54,646 nt of DNA, from assembly GCF_020829445.1 (NCBI RefSeq), contig NZ_JAIVFV010000030.1, positions 1 to 54,646 on the forward strand. The letters run 5' to 3'. Below the pieces are notes generated by a model that made no database searches, was not told the origin of the DNA, and was given only the letters and a program-made list of their open reading frames with translations. Numbering within the stretch: position 1 is the stretch's first letter; each line of letters opens with the position of its first letter. Shown here piece after piece: positions 7,087-15,776 of the stretch. The position numbers and the translations under genes are program-made. Origin of the DNA: Nostoc sp. CHAB 5836 (GTDB taxonomy: Bacteria > Cyanobacteriota > Cyanobacteriia > Cyanobacteriales > Nostocaceae).

Positions 7087-8304
7087 TGTTGGCTCTTGAT
7101 TCCTAACATCAGGAAGCATGGAAGCCAGATGAGCGGTGACTTGACTGTAACGGCGGGTAATCAGTAGGGAGGAGCAACATTGGATGGCTAGTTGATCTGT
7201 ATATCTTCCCAAGGTTTGACGCTCAATACCCCAAGTGCGACTAGTACCTGCAATTGTCAGGTCTACATTTTTTGAGGCTTCGACTACAGCTTGGATTGGA
7301 TCTGGGGCTTGGACAATTTTGATTTCTATGCGATCGCGTACACTACTGGGTAATTGCTCCATCATCTTATTTAACTCGTAACTCAATTCATCCTTCAGGT
7401 GATTTTCGGGTACAACCTGTAAAACTTGTAACATACAAGTCTCACGATTAATTAGCAGCCTCAGAGCTAGTATTAGGGCTAAATCATCATGAATATTTGC
7501 CGAATAAGGCACTAACAAGCTTTCTAAGCGATCGCCTCCCCGATCCACAAACACTGCAACATCAACTGGCGCAGTGGTGAGCATTTGACCAACTTTTCCG
7601 CCCAAGCGGTTGCTACTAAAAGCTGGGCGATGCCATCCCACAAGAATTAAGTCAACTTGTTTGAGTGCAGCAATCTGTGCGGTTTCCCGTGCGACATTGC
7701 TAGATATGCGAACGATGGGATGCACATGAGAGCGTATTTCCACTGGTTCGAGAGTATTAATCAATTGTTCTAGCTGCTGACGGCGCTGGGCAATTAATCG
7801 GTCTGCTTCAACTGGTGTACTTTCAAAGGCATAATCTTCTTCAAATTCAATCAGGCTCAGAGGGTTAATAATGGCAGGATAACTGTAGTTGAGAGCAATG
7901 CTGGCTGCTAACTGTAGCAAACCTTTTTGGGTACTCGGATTAGCCACTGGCACTAAAATTCGGTAGGGGCGAGTGTAATTTTCGCCATCAGTAGCGCTTG
8001 TAGCTGTTTCTACTTCCAACTCCGGTTCTACCACGTCTAACCTGATCAGTCTCTTAGGATATGTCCATTCCAGCAGTGGCGAGGTCATGAATGTAGTTAC
8101 CAATGCCATAATTACCAGCATGGTAAATATCAAGGGGGAAATTACCCCTAACTCTAGACCAATGTTTAGCACTATCAGTTCGGTCAAGCCGCGCGTATTC
8201 ATTAACCAACCGAGTGCTGAGGCTTCCCGTTTATTAATGCCACTTACACGGGCTGCGACATAAGTGCCAACATATTTGCCTGCGATCGCTACTCCTAAAA
8301 CCAA
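7078..8304 (-). pseudogene. cation/proton antiporter (CPA2 type), N-terminally deleted
   Basis: The remaining 408 codons start in the last membrane helices (AIAGKYVGTYVAARVSG, NTRGLTELIVLNIGLELG), with further helices to about residue 75. Two universal-stress-like cytoplasmic repeats follow (RILVPVANPS about 115; ESLLVPYSANIHDD about 262). Intact family members have ten or more further helices upstream, which are absent. There is no ATG near the start, only TTG 8304, and an in-frame TGA lies just upstream near 8330. The 3' end falls inside a dispersed repeat. Ion transport is therefore impossible; this is a gene remnant with an unusually clean frame. Confidence 0.75.
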
Positions 8305-8420
8305 ATTGCTAGCTGTGGCGGTGTTACAGTTTCAACTTTACGAAAATATATAGAAAATCAAAATACCCCAGAAAATGGCGATTCCGACGCGGGAGTACCC
8401 GCTAACGCTTCGCTATCATC

Positions 8421-8465
8421 GACCCACCGTCCTGTCAATCCTACGGATTGAATTGGTTGTGGGTC
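8421..8465. other. nested hairpin of unknown role
   Basis: GACCCAC (8421-8427) pairs with GTGGGTC (8459-8465), and CAATCC/GGATTG forms an inner stem. It lies between the antiporter break point and the terminator, and could be a repeat or the foot of a lost element. Confidence 0.35.
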
Positions 8466-8490
8466 AATTCGTCATCGCCCAAAAATTCAT

Positions 8491-8516
8491 CTCACACTCC
8501 TAAGAGTGAGTGTGAG
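8491..8516 (-). terminator. probable bidirectional terminator after the toxin-antitoxin operon
   Basis: Stem CTCACACTC/GAGTGTGAG with T-rich tracts on both sides. It lies just beyond the stop of the 8530-9375 gene. Confidence 0.6.
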
Positions 8517-8529
8517 GCTTCTTTTTGTT

Positions 8530-9375
8530 TCAGCTAAATAACCAAGACAAAAGATTTGCAACCGTAGCAGCCCCAAAAGAGAACAGCGCAATAATTGCAT
8601 CACGAGGTAAAACCCCATCCAACCAGCTACCCTGTATTTGAGAAACTGGAAAATCTTGATCTAAACCAATTTGAATCTCCTTAGTTTTTCCAGAAAAGCG
8701 GGCTTCTATTCCCTTTTTCGGGACAATTTGTAGATGGCGTATTAGTTCAATATTGAGAGGAATATCAGGATTTTCCCCCATGAGAAACTGATTTCTCTTA
8801 ATATCCTGTTCTTGTCCCACCACGCGGATTTTACCTTCCACAATAGTAGAAAATTTTAAATCGTCTCTGGCATCTTTACCATTTCTGTCTAAATCTAGAA
8901 ATTTCACATCTTTGGTTTCTATCTTTTCTCTAAACCATTGTTCTGATTCGTATTTGGGAGGTTTGGCTAGGGTAATATAAAGATTGGTATTTTGTGCGAT
9001 TTCTAAATTAAATTTTTTATTATTTGGATTGACAATAAATTTTAGCGGTGTTTCTTTATCTGGTTGATTTGGTAATTTTAAATCTAATAGTTCATAGCCT
9101 TCTACTATAACTTTAATTGGTTGTTCACCTAAATATAGTTCTAATGTATTTTGGTTGTTGTTTAAGTCTGATTTCGAGTTAGATTGCAGAGAAAAAGCAA
9201 GCTGATTGCGATAAAAGTCATAACTTAATCCAGCTACTTTTGTGTTTGGTTGCAGCCGGAGTTCATCTAGGTTTATTTCACTTGTTGTTTGGAGATTAGC
9301 TGGAGCAATAAGGATTCTTATTATGCGATCGCTCTCGTTGTTAACTAAAGTAGTTAATATCGAGTATGAAGTCAC
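8530..9375 (-). CDS. unknown protein, third gene of a RelE-type operon
   Basis: A 281-residue protein starting with GTG 9375, which overlaps the RelE stop as GTGA and so suggests translational coupling. The sequence is beta-rich with many Asn, Lys and Asp. It contains FLDLDRNGKDARDD near residue 158, reminiscent of a Ca-binding loop (inference only). The C-terminal 20 residues (AIIALFSFGAATVANLLSW) form a single membrane helix, so the protein looks tail-anchored. No family is recognised. Its fusion to a toxin-antitoxin operon is unusual. Confidence 0.65.
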   Translation of the reverse strand: MTSYSILTTLVNNESDRIIRILIAPANLQTTSEINLDELRLQPNTKVAGLSYDFYRNQLAFSLQSNSKSDLNNNQNTLELYLGEQPIKVIVEGYELLDLKLPNQPDKETPLKFIVNPNNKKFNLEIAQNTNLYITLAKPPKYESEQWFREKIETKDVKFLDLDRNGKDARDDLKFSTIVEGKIRVVGQEQDIKRNQFLMGENPDIPLNIELIRHLQIVPKKGIEARFSGKTKEIQIGLDQDFPVSQIQGSWLDGVLPRDAIIALFSFGAATVANLLSWLFS

Positions 9376-9638
9376 TTTTTATCTTTATAAATACTACTAC
9401 GATGCCCAACTTCTATGATGATTATCAATAAAATTTCATCCAAAATATCATAGATAATGCGATAGTCTCCTACTCTAATTCGATAACCATTGTCTCTATT
9501 TTTTAGCTTTTTAACTCCATTTGCACGTGGGTCTGTGGCTAAATCATCAATTTTAGCGTGTATGCATTCTTGAAGTTTTGGCGGTAATTTGTTAAGTTGT
9601 TTTGATGCACCTTGAGAAATTTCAACTTGATAACTCAC
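9372..9638 (-). CDS. RelE/ParE-family toxin
   Basis: An 88-residue protein with the RelE fold pattern: YQVEISQGASKQLNKLP at the N-terminus, then LKNRDNGYRIRVGDYRIIYDI, where basic residues and Tyr cluster, then a terminal beta strand with GHRSSIYK. RelE toxins cleave ribosome-bound mRNA, whereas ParE acts on gyrase; the GYRIRVGDYRI motif favours RelE. It starts with GTG 9638, overlapping the antitoxin stop as GTGA. The upstream gene encodes the matching small acidic protein. Confidence 0.85.
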   Translation of the reverse strand: MSYQVEISQGASKQLNKLPPKLQECIHAKIDDLATDPRANGVKKLKNRDNGYRIRVGDYRIIYDILDEILLIIIIEVGHRSSIYKDKK

Positions 9639-9862
9639 GCCACTTCCTGACTTATTTCTTTTTTAACTTCTTCCCAACTCACAGTACCATTAATACGTAT
9701 ATCTTCTTTACCTTGATCATAGGCTTTTAACTCTTCCTCCTCCTCTTCTTCTTCTATTCGTTGTAACAATGCGAGAATTTCATCTAAAGTGCTGTCATAA
9801 GCCTGTTTCAGTAGTAAGTTGATGGCTTTGATAATTTTTTCTCTTTCAATTTCGGTTTTCAT
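9635..9862 (-). CDS. antitoxin partner of the RelE-family toxin
   Basis: A 75-residue acidic protein with an eight-Glu-rich run near residues 37-44. The N-terminal helix (EREKIIKAINLLLKQAYDS) probably dimerises. The C-terminal INGTVSWEEVKKEIS is the type of tail that wraps the toxin. It has no recognisable ribbon-helix-helix or XRE motif. It is first in a three-gene operon with GTGA overlaps at both junctions. Antitoxins normally repress their own promoter, which here should lie between 9863 and 9966. Confidence 0.75.
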   Translation of the reverse strand: MKTEIEREKIIKAINLLLKQAYDSTLDEILALLQRIEEEEEEEELKAYDQGKEDIRINGTVSWEEVKKEISQEVA

Positions 9863-9966
9863 GTTTCAAGCCAGAAATATTGAATTTACATACATTATAT
9901 ATTGTAGTAACAGTAGTCTGGAATCAAGGCATCGCTTGAGACTCAGAACAGTCCCTGCTGCCTTAA

Positions 9967-10608
9967 TCACAAAGTTAATTGACAAATTACTTTTAAAACT
10001 TGTAACAACTGAATTGAACGCTCTCTTTCCATTAAATTTAATTCTGGCAACAGGTAATAAATCGGGGGATTTCCTTGTTCAATATATATAAACTGATAAC
10101 TTCTACCATTAGTCGCCAATCCCCAAACGAATTTTTGATTATCTAAATTTTTATAAGCATAAGTGAGTAGCTGAGGCAAACCTGTTGATATATCAATCTG
10201 GCTATTTTTAGATTCAATTAACAGTACCCAAAAATATTTTTGAGGTTTTGTATGTTGAGCCTTACTAACAGCTAGAATATCAAATCTTCCTTTAATTTTG
10301 ATATCTTCATCTTCAACTTCAATATCAGCAATATTTTCCTCCAAAAGAATCTCAATAGGATAGCGATAAAAACCAGCTAATCTTAATAAAGGGGCAACTG
10401 CAAGAAACTTTACCTGACCTTCAGAAACTTTACCTGCTGTCAGGTATCTATCAAAGTCATGCTGAATTTGTTTAAGTTCCTGCTGTTCTGCTTCCGTGAG
10501 AGGTTCCAAACATAAGTAGTTAGAAAATGAGTCATTGTACTGTTTTTGAAAGCCAAACAGACGATGAACTTCTTCGAGGGATAAATTACGAGCGTTGAGG
10601 GTTGTCAT
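9967..10608 (-). CDS. PD-(D/E)XK nuclease-like protein (type I restriction R-like domain)
   Basis: A 213-residue protein. GRFDILAV (about residue 107) followed by WVLLIESKNSQIDISTGLPQLLTYAY (about 127-152) gives the D...ExK core and a downstream Gln. This is the layout of the N-terminal nuclease domain in HsdR-like proteins. No helicase or methyltransferase is attached or adjacent, and such solitary proteins are frequent in Nostocales. The function is unknown; DNA binding or cleavage is inferred. It shares the strand of the toxin-antitoxin operon, 105 bp upstream of it. Confidence 0.7.
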   Translation of the reverse strand: MTTLNARNLSLEEVHRLFGFQKQYNDSFSNYLCLEPLTEAEQQELKQIQHDFDRYLTAGKVSEGQVKFLAVAPLLRLAGFYRYPIEILLEENIADIEVEDEDIKIKGRFDILAVSKAQHTKPQKYFWVLLIESKNSQIDISTGLPQLLTYAYKNLDNQKFVWGLATNGRSYQFIYIEQGNPPIYYLLPELNLMERERSIQLLQVLKVICQLTL

Positions 10609-10649
10609 ATATTTTTGCTTGATTAAGATTTAGCATACAAAGTAACACA

Positions 10650-10737
10650 CGTTTTTAACCTGCGTAGGCAGGTTTTGTTTGTGTAGCTGCACCTGTGCCA
10701 GGGCTAGTAATAAATTAGACTTTTCAAACATCCTCTT
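10650..10737 (-). repeat. dispersed repeat with GAGGATGTTTGAAAAG end
   Basis: Read on the minus strand, it starts AGAGGATGTTTGAAAAGTCT and passes through CAAAACCTGCC and CAGGTTAAAAAC. The same order is found at 32782-32870 on the plus strand. Confidence 0.65.
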
Positions 10738-10835
10738 CGCCTACGGCATAACATCCCCCTCTGCGCTCTCTGCGTCTTGGCGGTTCGTCAAAAACCTTAC
10801 AATCAACTGTAGAGAAGCTTGACATAAGTAATGAA

Positions 10836-10982
10836 CAATGCCATCCCCATGCCCATCAGGTGATATTTTTAGATCAAGGTATTGTGGCAGAAAAAGGCCC
10901 AGCCTATGAAGTACTGACCAATTCCCAAAGCGATCGCCTACGTATTTTTCTCAGTCGCCTTCAAATAATTCGTAATTCGTAA
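10836..10982 (+). pseudogene. C-terminal relic of an amino-acid ABC transporter ATPase
   Basis: The frame from about 10836 reads QVIFLDQGIVAEKG, then EVLTNSQSDR and FLSRL. This is the end of a GlnQ/HisP-type ATPase (D-loop and switch-region follow-on, then the S-x-R-x2-x-F-L helix). Everything upstream, including Walker A, signature and Walker B, is missing. The stop TAA at 10980 is formed by TTCGTAA repeat units. It is clearly a remnant. Confidence 0.65.
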
Positions 10983-11189
10983 TTAAAGGTACTCGCGTAA
11001 GAAATCAAAGGGGTCATCTTCCCAACAAGGTTCAGGTATCAGCCAAACCAAACTCCCACTGATGTCGGCTTCAATTTCATCAGCATCATCTCTATCAAAT
11101 AGTTCTATCAAAGCTGTCCAATCACGTTCTCTCAGAGACGTTAACGATGGGGCATATACCTGGAGGTTATTTGGGTAATTCACGCGCAA
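10983..11189 (-). CDS. small acidic hypothetical protein
   Basis: Up to 68 residues from TTG 11189 (GTG 11183 is an alternative). The protein is acidic and Trp/Asp-rich (ELFDRDDADEIEADISG, then CWEDDPFDFLREYL). No family is recognised. The biased composition and clean end argue that it is coding, but the absence of an ATG weakens this. Confidence 0.4.
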   Translation of the reverse strand: MRVNYPNNLQVYAPSLTSLRERDWTALIELFDRDDADEIEADISGSLVWLIPEPCWEDDPFDFLREYL

Positions 11190-11334
11190 AGTTATGCTTG
11201 ACTGCCGTAAAAAGTTACTATAGAAATTTGTAAATAATCAGATTCTAGCTTTAACAATCGCAGTAAAATAGTTGTTTGGATGCTATTAAATATGGGCTAC
11301 TCTTATAAGTGTCTCACAATTTAAATAGGACTGC

Positions 11335-11503
11335 TATAGCCATTTTCAATCCGGTGAGGTTACAAGTATGCAAATAGACCCAACCCCCTAACCCCCTTCC
11401 CGAAGCGGGAAGGGGGAACAATTTAAAGCCTCTCTCCTAAAAGGAGAGAGGAATGGAAGCGAGGTCAAAATTGTACCTCACGCTTGTCGAGAACTGCTAT
11501 ATA
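11335..11503. repeat. repeat with CTATAGC inverted ends, copy 1
   Basis: The left end CTATAGCCATTTTCAATCCG and the right end (complement CTATATAGCAGTTCTCGAC) are imperfect inverted ends followed on both sides by GTGAGGT. Inside are a C-rich stretch and the hairpin CTCTCTCCTAAAAGGAGAGAG. A second copy lies at 47107-47258. Confidence 0.6.
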
Positions 11504-11515
11504 GAATTTATTACT

Positions 11516-12208
11516 TTACTCAGACCGGAAAAATCCTTCAGGCTGAGATTTGATTAATTCCACGTCAAAAACTTCCGCAAAGCACTGCTCTGTATAAAAA
11601 CGCACTTCTTGGCAAGTGATTCCTGGAATCCATTCGGCTAAACTGCCTACAGGTTTATCAGAAATACCGCAGGGTATAATGCGCTCAAAGCCTGTCATGT
11701 CTGGACAAACATTTAACGCAAAGCCGTGCATGGTAATCCAACGGCTGACTTTAATCCCAATAGCCGCAACTTTTCGCCCTTGCAACCAAACGCCAGTAAA
11801 AGCCGGAATTCTTTCTCCCTGCAACCCATAAACTGCCAATACGCGAATTATTACTTCTTCAAGTTGACGTAAATACCAGTGTAAGTCTTGACGATGACGT
11901 TGCAGATTTAAAATTGGATACCCCACCAGTTGACCGGGACAATGGTAAGTAACCTCGCCGCCTCGTTCAACTCGATGCACATCATATTCACCTTTGTCAA
12001 TATCAAATTGGAGAAAATCTAAATTGGCTCCTTGTCCCAGAGTGTACACAGGTGGATGTTCTAGCAAAATTAACACATCATCTAGACTGGGATCATGGAT
12101 GCGCTCAGTGAGGAGCGATCGCTGCCATCCATGAGCTTCTAAATAAGGCATCAATCCTTGACTATACAACAAACAACGGTTTTTGTGTGGTTCTATACTA
12201 TGGATCAT
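11516..12208 (-). CDS. lipB: octanoyltransferase LipB
   Basis: A 230-residue protein starting at ATG 12208 (a TTG at 12220 extends the frame). It moves octanoyl groups from acyl-carrier protein to lipoyl domains of pyruvate dehydrogenase and glycine-cleavage H protein in the cytoplasm. The hallmarks are visible: [28 protein letters not shown], the catalytic Lys in [10 protein letters not shown] and the acyl-forming Cys in IIPCGI. The length is normal. It appears to be transcribed alone. LipA is not in the window. Confidence 0.95.
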   Translation of the reverse strand: MIHSIEPHKNRCLLYSQGLMPYLEAHGWQRSLLTERIHDPSLDDVLILLEHPPVYTLGQGANLDFLQFDIDKGEYDVHRVERGGEVTYHCPGQLVGYPILNLQRHRQDLHWYLRQLEEVIIRVLAVYGLQGERIPAFTGVWLQGRKVAAIGIKVSRWITMHGFALNVCPDMTGFERIIPCGISDKPVGSLAEWIPGITCQEVRFYTEQCFAEVFDVELIKSQPEGFFRSE

Positions 12209-12902
12209 GCCAAAAATCAACCGTGTTTAGAACGAAATATATTTCAAGTTACAGGATTTCAGTCAACAATTGTCAAGCTTTGCAAAGGATTTTAAAGGAA
12301 AGTCAAGGGAATATGCATTAGAAAATACAAAGTGCTAGCTTGAATATATAACCTCAATAGGTTTTTAGGAGGAATTCTCTGCGATAAGCATCATGCCAAG
12401 ACAGTAAGGACGAATGTACTGGCTGATGACTTTAACAAAATAGTTTGCATTTCAAACAAAATCAAACTTTCACAAAGACTTGTATTATTGAACAACAGCA
12501 AGCAAACCTCAACCGAACACAGAAGGAGCAACTATCAAAAGTTTTGTAAGCGTTGCTTTATTGAAGAAGGTAGTTACAGGAGCTACCACTCAGATTGCCT
12601 CACCCAAAAGTCCTAAGTCAATATCCAAATTTGGATATCAGCGCAGAGATGAGGAGGGAAATCAAGGGTATACTTGAGAAAAACTCAGGTGCAACAAACT
12701 TATAGACAGCTTACCACCAGTAGACATCTGGTGAAAAAGAATCTCAAACACTTATTCTGTCTAGGTGAAAACCTAATTTGCGAAGATGTCTAGTACATAG
12801 AAATAGTTCACAATTTGTTTTGGCGGAAGTAATAGACCTTACCGCAACTTCTTTTCATACAAAGCAAATTCACACATCCAAATATTTAGCGGGAGAGTTT
12901 AC
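12209..12902. other. long upstream region of hpf/lrtA
   Basis: There is no convincing gene. It holds the divergent promoters of lipB and hpf and a TAGACATC-type element (12721-12792). It also holds an in-frame open stretch without ATG (12492-12677) and a good ribosome-binding sequence GGGAGAG at 12890-12896 in front of hpf. Long leaders are known for light-repressed lrtA genes. Confidence 0.45.
12721..12792. repeat. MITE-like element, TAGACATC family, copy 2
   Basis: It starts TAGACATCTGGTGAAAAAGA and ends GATGTCTA. It is shorter than the other copies and has a different core. It lies about 110 bp upstream of hpf, inside its leader or promoter. Confidence 0.65.
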
Positions 12903-13538
12903 ATGAAGCTTGTCATCCACGGCAAAAATATTGAAATCACCGATGCAATTCGTGAGTATGTACATCAGAAGATTGAAAAAGCAGTTAGTCATTTTCAGAG
13001 CATTACAAATGAAGTGGATGTGCATCTTAGCGTCGCCCGTAATCCCCGAATTAATCCAAGACAAGCGGCGGAAGTAACTATTTATGCTAATGGTAGCGTT
13101 ATTCGTGCGGAGGAAAGTAGCGAAAACTTATATGCCAGCATTGACTTAGTTGCAGATAAAATTGCCCGTCAACTGCGTAAATACAAAGAACGGCGTCAAG
13201 ACCAGAAAACTCAACATCAACCAACAGAAACAGTTGTTGCAGAGTCGGTAGTAACAGATTTAATTGGCGATCGCACCCCCGAACTACCCAACGAAGTCGT
13301 CCGCACCAAATATTTTTCCATGCCGCCGATGACCCTTGCAGAAGCCTTAGAACAGCTGCAACTCGTGGGACACGACTTTTATATGTTCCGCAATTCGGAA
13401 ACTGGAGAAATTAATGTAATTTACGAACGCAATCACGGCGGTTATGGTGTGATCCATCCGCGTAATGGTAACGGTCATACCAACGGCAAGAATGGTAAGG
13501 CTAATATTGTCATGCCAGAAAAGTCGCACTCTAAATAG
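12903..13538 (+). CDS. hpf: long-form ribosome hibernation promoting factor (LrtA)
   Basis: A 211-residue protein. The N-terminal domain (residues 1-100) starts [16 protein letters not shown] and carries the beta-alpha pattern of HPF/YfiA, with [21 protein letters not shown]. After a linker, the C-terminal dimerisation domain runs from about 137 ([31 protein letters not shown] to [13 protein letters not shown]). Long HPF makes 100S ribosome dimers in stress or darkness. In cyanobacteria this is the light-repressed transcript protein LrtA. It has a strong ribosome-binding site and a long leader. Confidence 0.95.
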   Translation: MKLVIHGKNIEITDAIREYVHQKIEKAVSHFQSITNEVDVHLSVARNPRINPRQAAEVTIYANGSVIRAEESSENLYASIDLVADKIARQLRKYKERRQDQKTQHQPTETVVAESVVTDLIGDRTPELPNEVVRTKYFSMPPMTLAEALEQLQLVGHDFYMFRNSETGEINVIYERNHGGYGVIHPRNGNGHTNGKNGKANIVMPEKSHSK

Positions 13539-13660
13539 GGAGTGGGGAATGGGGAATGGGGAATGGGGAGATGAGGGAGATGAGGGAGATGAGGGAGATA
13601 GGGAAGAAATAACTCCAAACTCCAAACTCCAAACTCCAAACTCCAAACTCCAAACTCCTA
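13539..13660 (+). repeat. STRR arrays (GGGGAAT, GAGGGAGAT and AACTCCA units)
   Basis: Three successive short tandem arrays follow the hpf stop: GGGGAATG units, GATGAGGGA units and six AACTCCA heptamers (about 13610-13655). They are typical heterocystous-cyanobacterial STRR sequence. Confidence 0.8.
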
Positions 13661-13779
13661 TTTCGCAATCTGTTGCAAAGTTTTCAGCGCTTCCTCAACA
13701 TGACCTTTAAAGTTAAACAATAAAACTTTAAACAAAATATAGTCTAGCATAGTCAGATATAGTCTAAAAGTCCTTACTG

Positions 13780-14193
13780 ATGAAATTGTCTGATTATGCT
13801 AAAACTTTGGGGATTTCGTATCTTACCCCTTGGCGACACTACAAAGCAGGTAAAATACCATACCCAACAGAGCAACTTCCTACAGGGACGGTAATTGTTG
13901 ATTACGACCCAAAAAAGACATCAGAGGGTGTTGTTAGGGTTGCAATTTATGCCAGGGTATCAAGTGCTGAAAACAAAGATAATCTGAATAGGCAAGGCCA
14001 GAGGTTAACTCAATATGCAATTGCCAAAGGATATCAGATCGTCTACATCGTCAAGGAAGTAGGGAGTGGTCTAAACGACAATCGCAAGAAACTAGAAAAG
14101 CTTTTACTCAAAGACGATTATGATATTTTGCTAGTCGAACACAAAGTTAGGAAAGCGTACAAACCAAAACTTTACTCAAATACCACACGCTAG
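13780..14193 (+). pseudogene. truncated IS607-type serine recombinase TnpA
   Basis: 137 residues of an expected 190 or so. The N-terminus (MKLSDYAKTLGISYLTPWRHYKAG) is a MerR-like DNA-binding region. The catalytic domain begins VAIYARVSS with the nucleophile Ser (about residue 64). Conserved sequence stops at LLVEHK (near 14150), after which the reading frame enters foreign or tnpB-derived DNA. The missing C-terminal half of the catalytic domain should inactivate it. Confidence 0.75.
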
Positions 14194-14554
14194 ATTTATC
14201 GAGATTCTGACTTATAAATTAGAACAAGTTGGCATCGCCGTTAAGGTTGGAGAAGAATCTTACACCAGCAAGGCATCTTTTATTGATTGGGACATTATCC
14301 CAATTTATGATCCTAACAATAAGGTAAAGCACATCTTCTCAGGGAGGCGTGTCGAACGTGCGTGGTATGTCAGTAAAAATGGTTTGAAGATTCATGCCGA
14401 TCTCAATGGCGCACTGAATATCGGCAGAAAAAGTAATCCTGAAGGTTTTGATTATCTCAAATCTATTCTAAGGGATAGGGGATGTTTGGTAGTACATCCA
14501 AGGCGGATAACTCCACTATTCAAGCGTGTCCATGCTAAAGGTAGGGTTGCTTAA
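14163..14554 (+). pseudogene. C-terminal remnant of IS607-type TnpB
   Basis: In a different frame from tnpA, the sequence reads IPHARFIEILTYKLEQ, then EESYTSKASFID, RRVERAW and DLNGALNIGRK. This is the last RuvC portion (with its final Asp) and tail of TnpB, ending at TAA 14552. The N-terminal two-thirds are deleted. Confidence 0.75.
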
Positions 14555-14766
14555 ATCTGAGTTGCAGATGTCTGACTATGTTTGACTATGTGATTTGGAA
14601 CTATAAGTACTAGCTGAAACCGCTACTTTTGTCTTCGATTTCAAAAGTTTGTGAGGGAACTGACTTTTTTGGTTGATTACTTTGTCCTGGTGTCACATAC
14701 TCGATTGCGAGATTGATGGTATTTTATTTTTGCACAAACTCCTTTATCCCAATCGCCATACAAGCT

Positions 14767-15405
14767 ATGACACTCAATTTATATTTACTGCGACATGGAG
14801 AAACTACTTTTAGTCAAAGTGGTAATTTCTGCGGTGAAACTGATGGGGAGTTGACAACAGAGGGGATGCAGATGGCAGAGAGTTTTGCCGATGTTTATCA
14901 AAAATTGAAGTGGTCAGCAGTTTATGTTAGCCCGATGAAGCGCACAATTGCAACTGCCAAGCCATTTTGTAATGCTATCGGTATGGATATGCAGTTGCGT
15001 GACGGACTTAGAGAAGGTAGTTACGGCGAATGGGAAACTAAGAGTAAATCCTTTGCCCAAGAGAATTACGCAGAAAACTATGTAAAATGGTTGACAGAAC
15101 CCGCTTGGAATGCACCACTAGGTGGAGAAACTGCGGTAGATATTGCTAACCGTTCTATGCCTGTAATTGCTGAAATTCAAGAAAAACATCCCCAAGGTAA
15201 TGTTTTAGTAGTTTCCCATAAAGCCACGATTCGGATTATGCTTTGCAGTTTACTGGGAATTGATTTGGGACGCTATCGCTATCGGGTGAATATTTTGGTT
15301 GCGTCGGTAAGTATGGTTAAATTTGACGTTAATGGCCCAATGCTCGAAATATTAGGCGATCGCCATCATATACCCGATCGTATTCGCTCTCGTCCGGGAA
15401 CATAA
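14767..15405 (+). CDS. histidine phosphatase family protein
   Basis: A 212-residue protein starting at ATG 14767, which places the phosphatase motif at the usual position (YLLRHGETTF, catalytic His about residue 9). An upstream ATG at 14713 adds only unlike sequence. The second His is in VVSHKATIRIML (about 157), and Arg and Glu lie in SPMKRTIATA and REGSYGEWE. It belongs to the phosphoglycerate-mutase superfamily of phosphatases. The substrate cannot be told; a small phosphorylated metabolite is likely. It is a single gene, followed by a dispersed repeat. Confidence 0.85.
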   Translation: MTLNLYLLRHGETTFSQSGNFCGETDGELTTEGMQMAESFADVYQKLKWSAVYVSPMKRTIATAKPFCNAIGMDMQLRDGLREGSYGEWETKSKSFAQENYAENYVKWLTEPAWNAPLGGETAVDIANRSMPVIAEIQEKHPQGNVLVVSHKATIRIMLCSLLGIDLGRYRYRVNILVASVSMVKFDVNGPMLEILGDRHHIPDRIRSRPGT

Positions 15406-15463
15406 TCGGTATTGAGCCGGGATGTTTGTAATTTCCGGCAAGATGGTTTGAAAATCCCTACAC

Positions 15464-15595
15464 TAAGTAGAGCGACGCAAATAAAGGTAACTGGCTAAGG
15501 CTGTCATTTGTCATTTGTCCTTCGTCATTTATAACGGTTTAAGGTGTATTTACGTTTCGTAATATAGTTTGGTTTATTCTTGCCGACTTACTTAT
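15464..15595 (+). repeat. 133-bp dispersed repeat, copy 3
   Basis: Full copy with inverted TAAGTAG/CTTACTTA ends between the histidine phosphatase and the kinase pair. The remaining 180 bp to 15776 hold nothing recognisable. Confidence 0.85.
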
Positions 15596-15776
15596 ATGGG
15601 TTTAAAAAATTGCTACATCTAAGTCTTAAAAGCAAGGAGTTACAACGAAAAATCAAGCCTTTTCAGGTTATATTGCAGGTTTTTGGTCATATATCGGCTC
15701 AACATCTGCTTCTTTTCTATTTCGCGCTGTGTGTCTGGTAGCAGCATAAAGATGCTCCAGATCCAGAGGATACTCT

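Larger units (their letters stand above)
13748..14590 (+). mobile_element. IS607-type element with internal deletion
   Basis: It joins the 5' part of a serine-recombinase tnpA directly to the 3' part of a tnpB. CATAGTCAGATATAGTC (13748-13764) and GACTATGTTTGACTATG (14574-14590) form imperfect inverted sequences at the two ends. It is non-autonomous. Confidence 0.7.
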
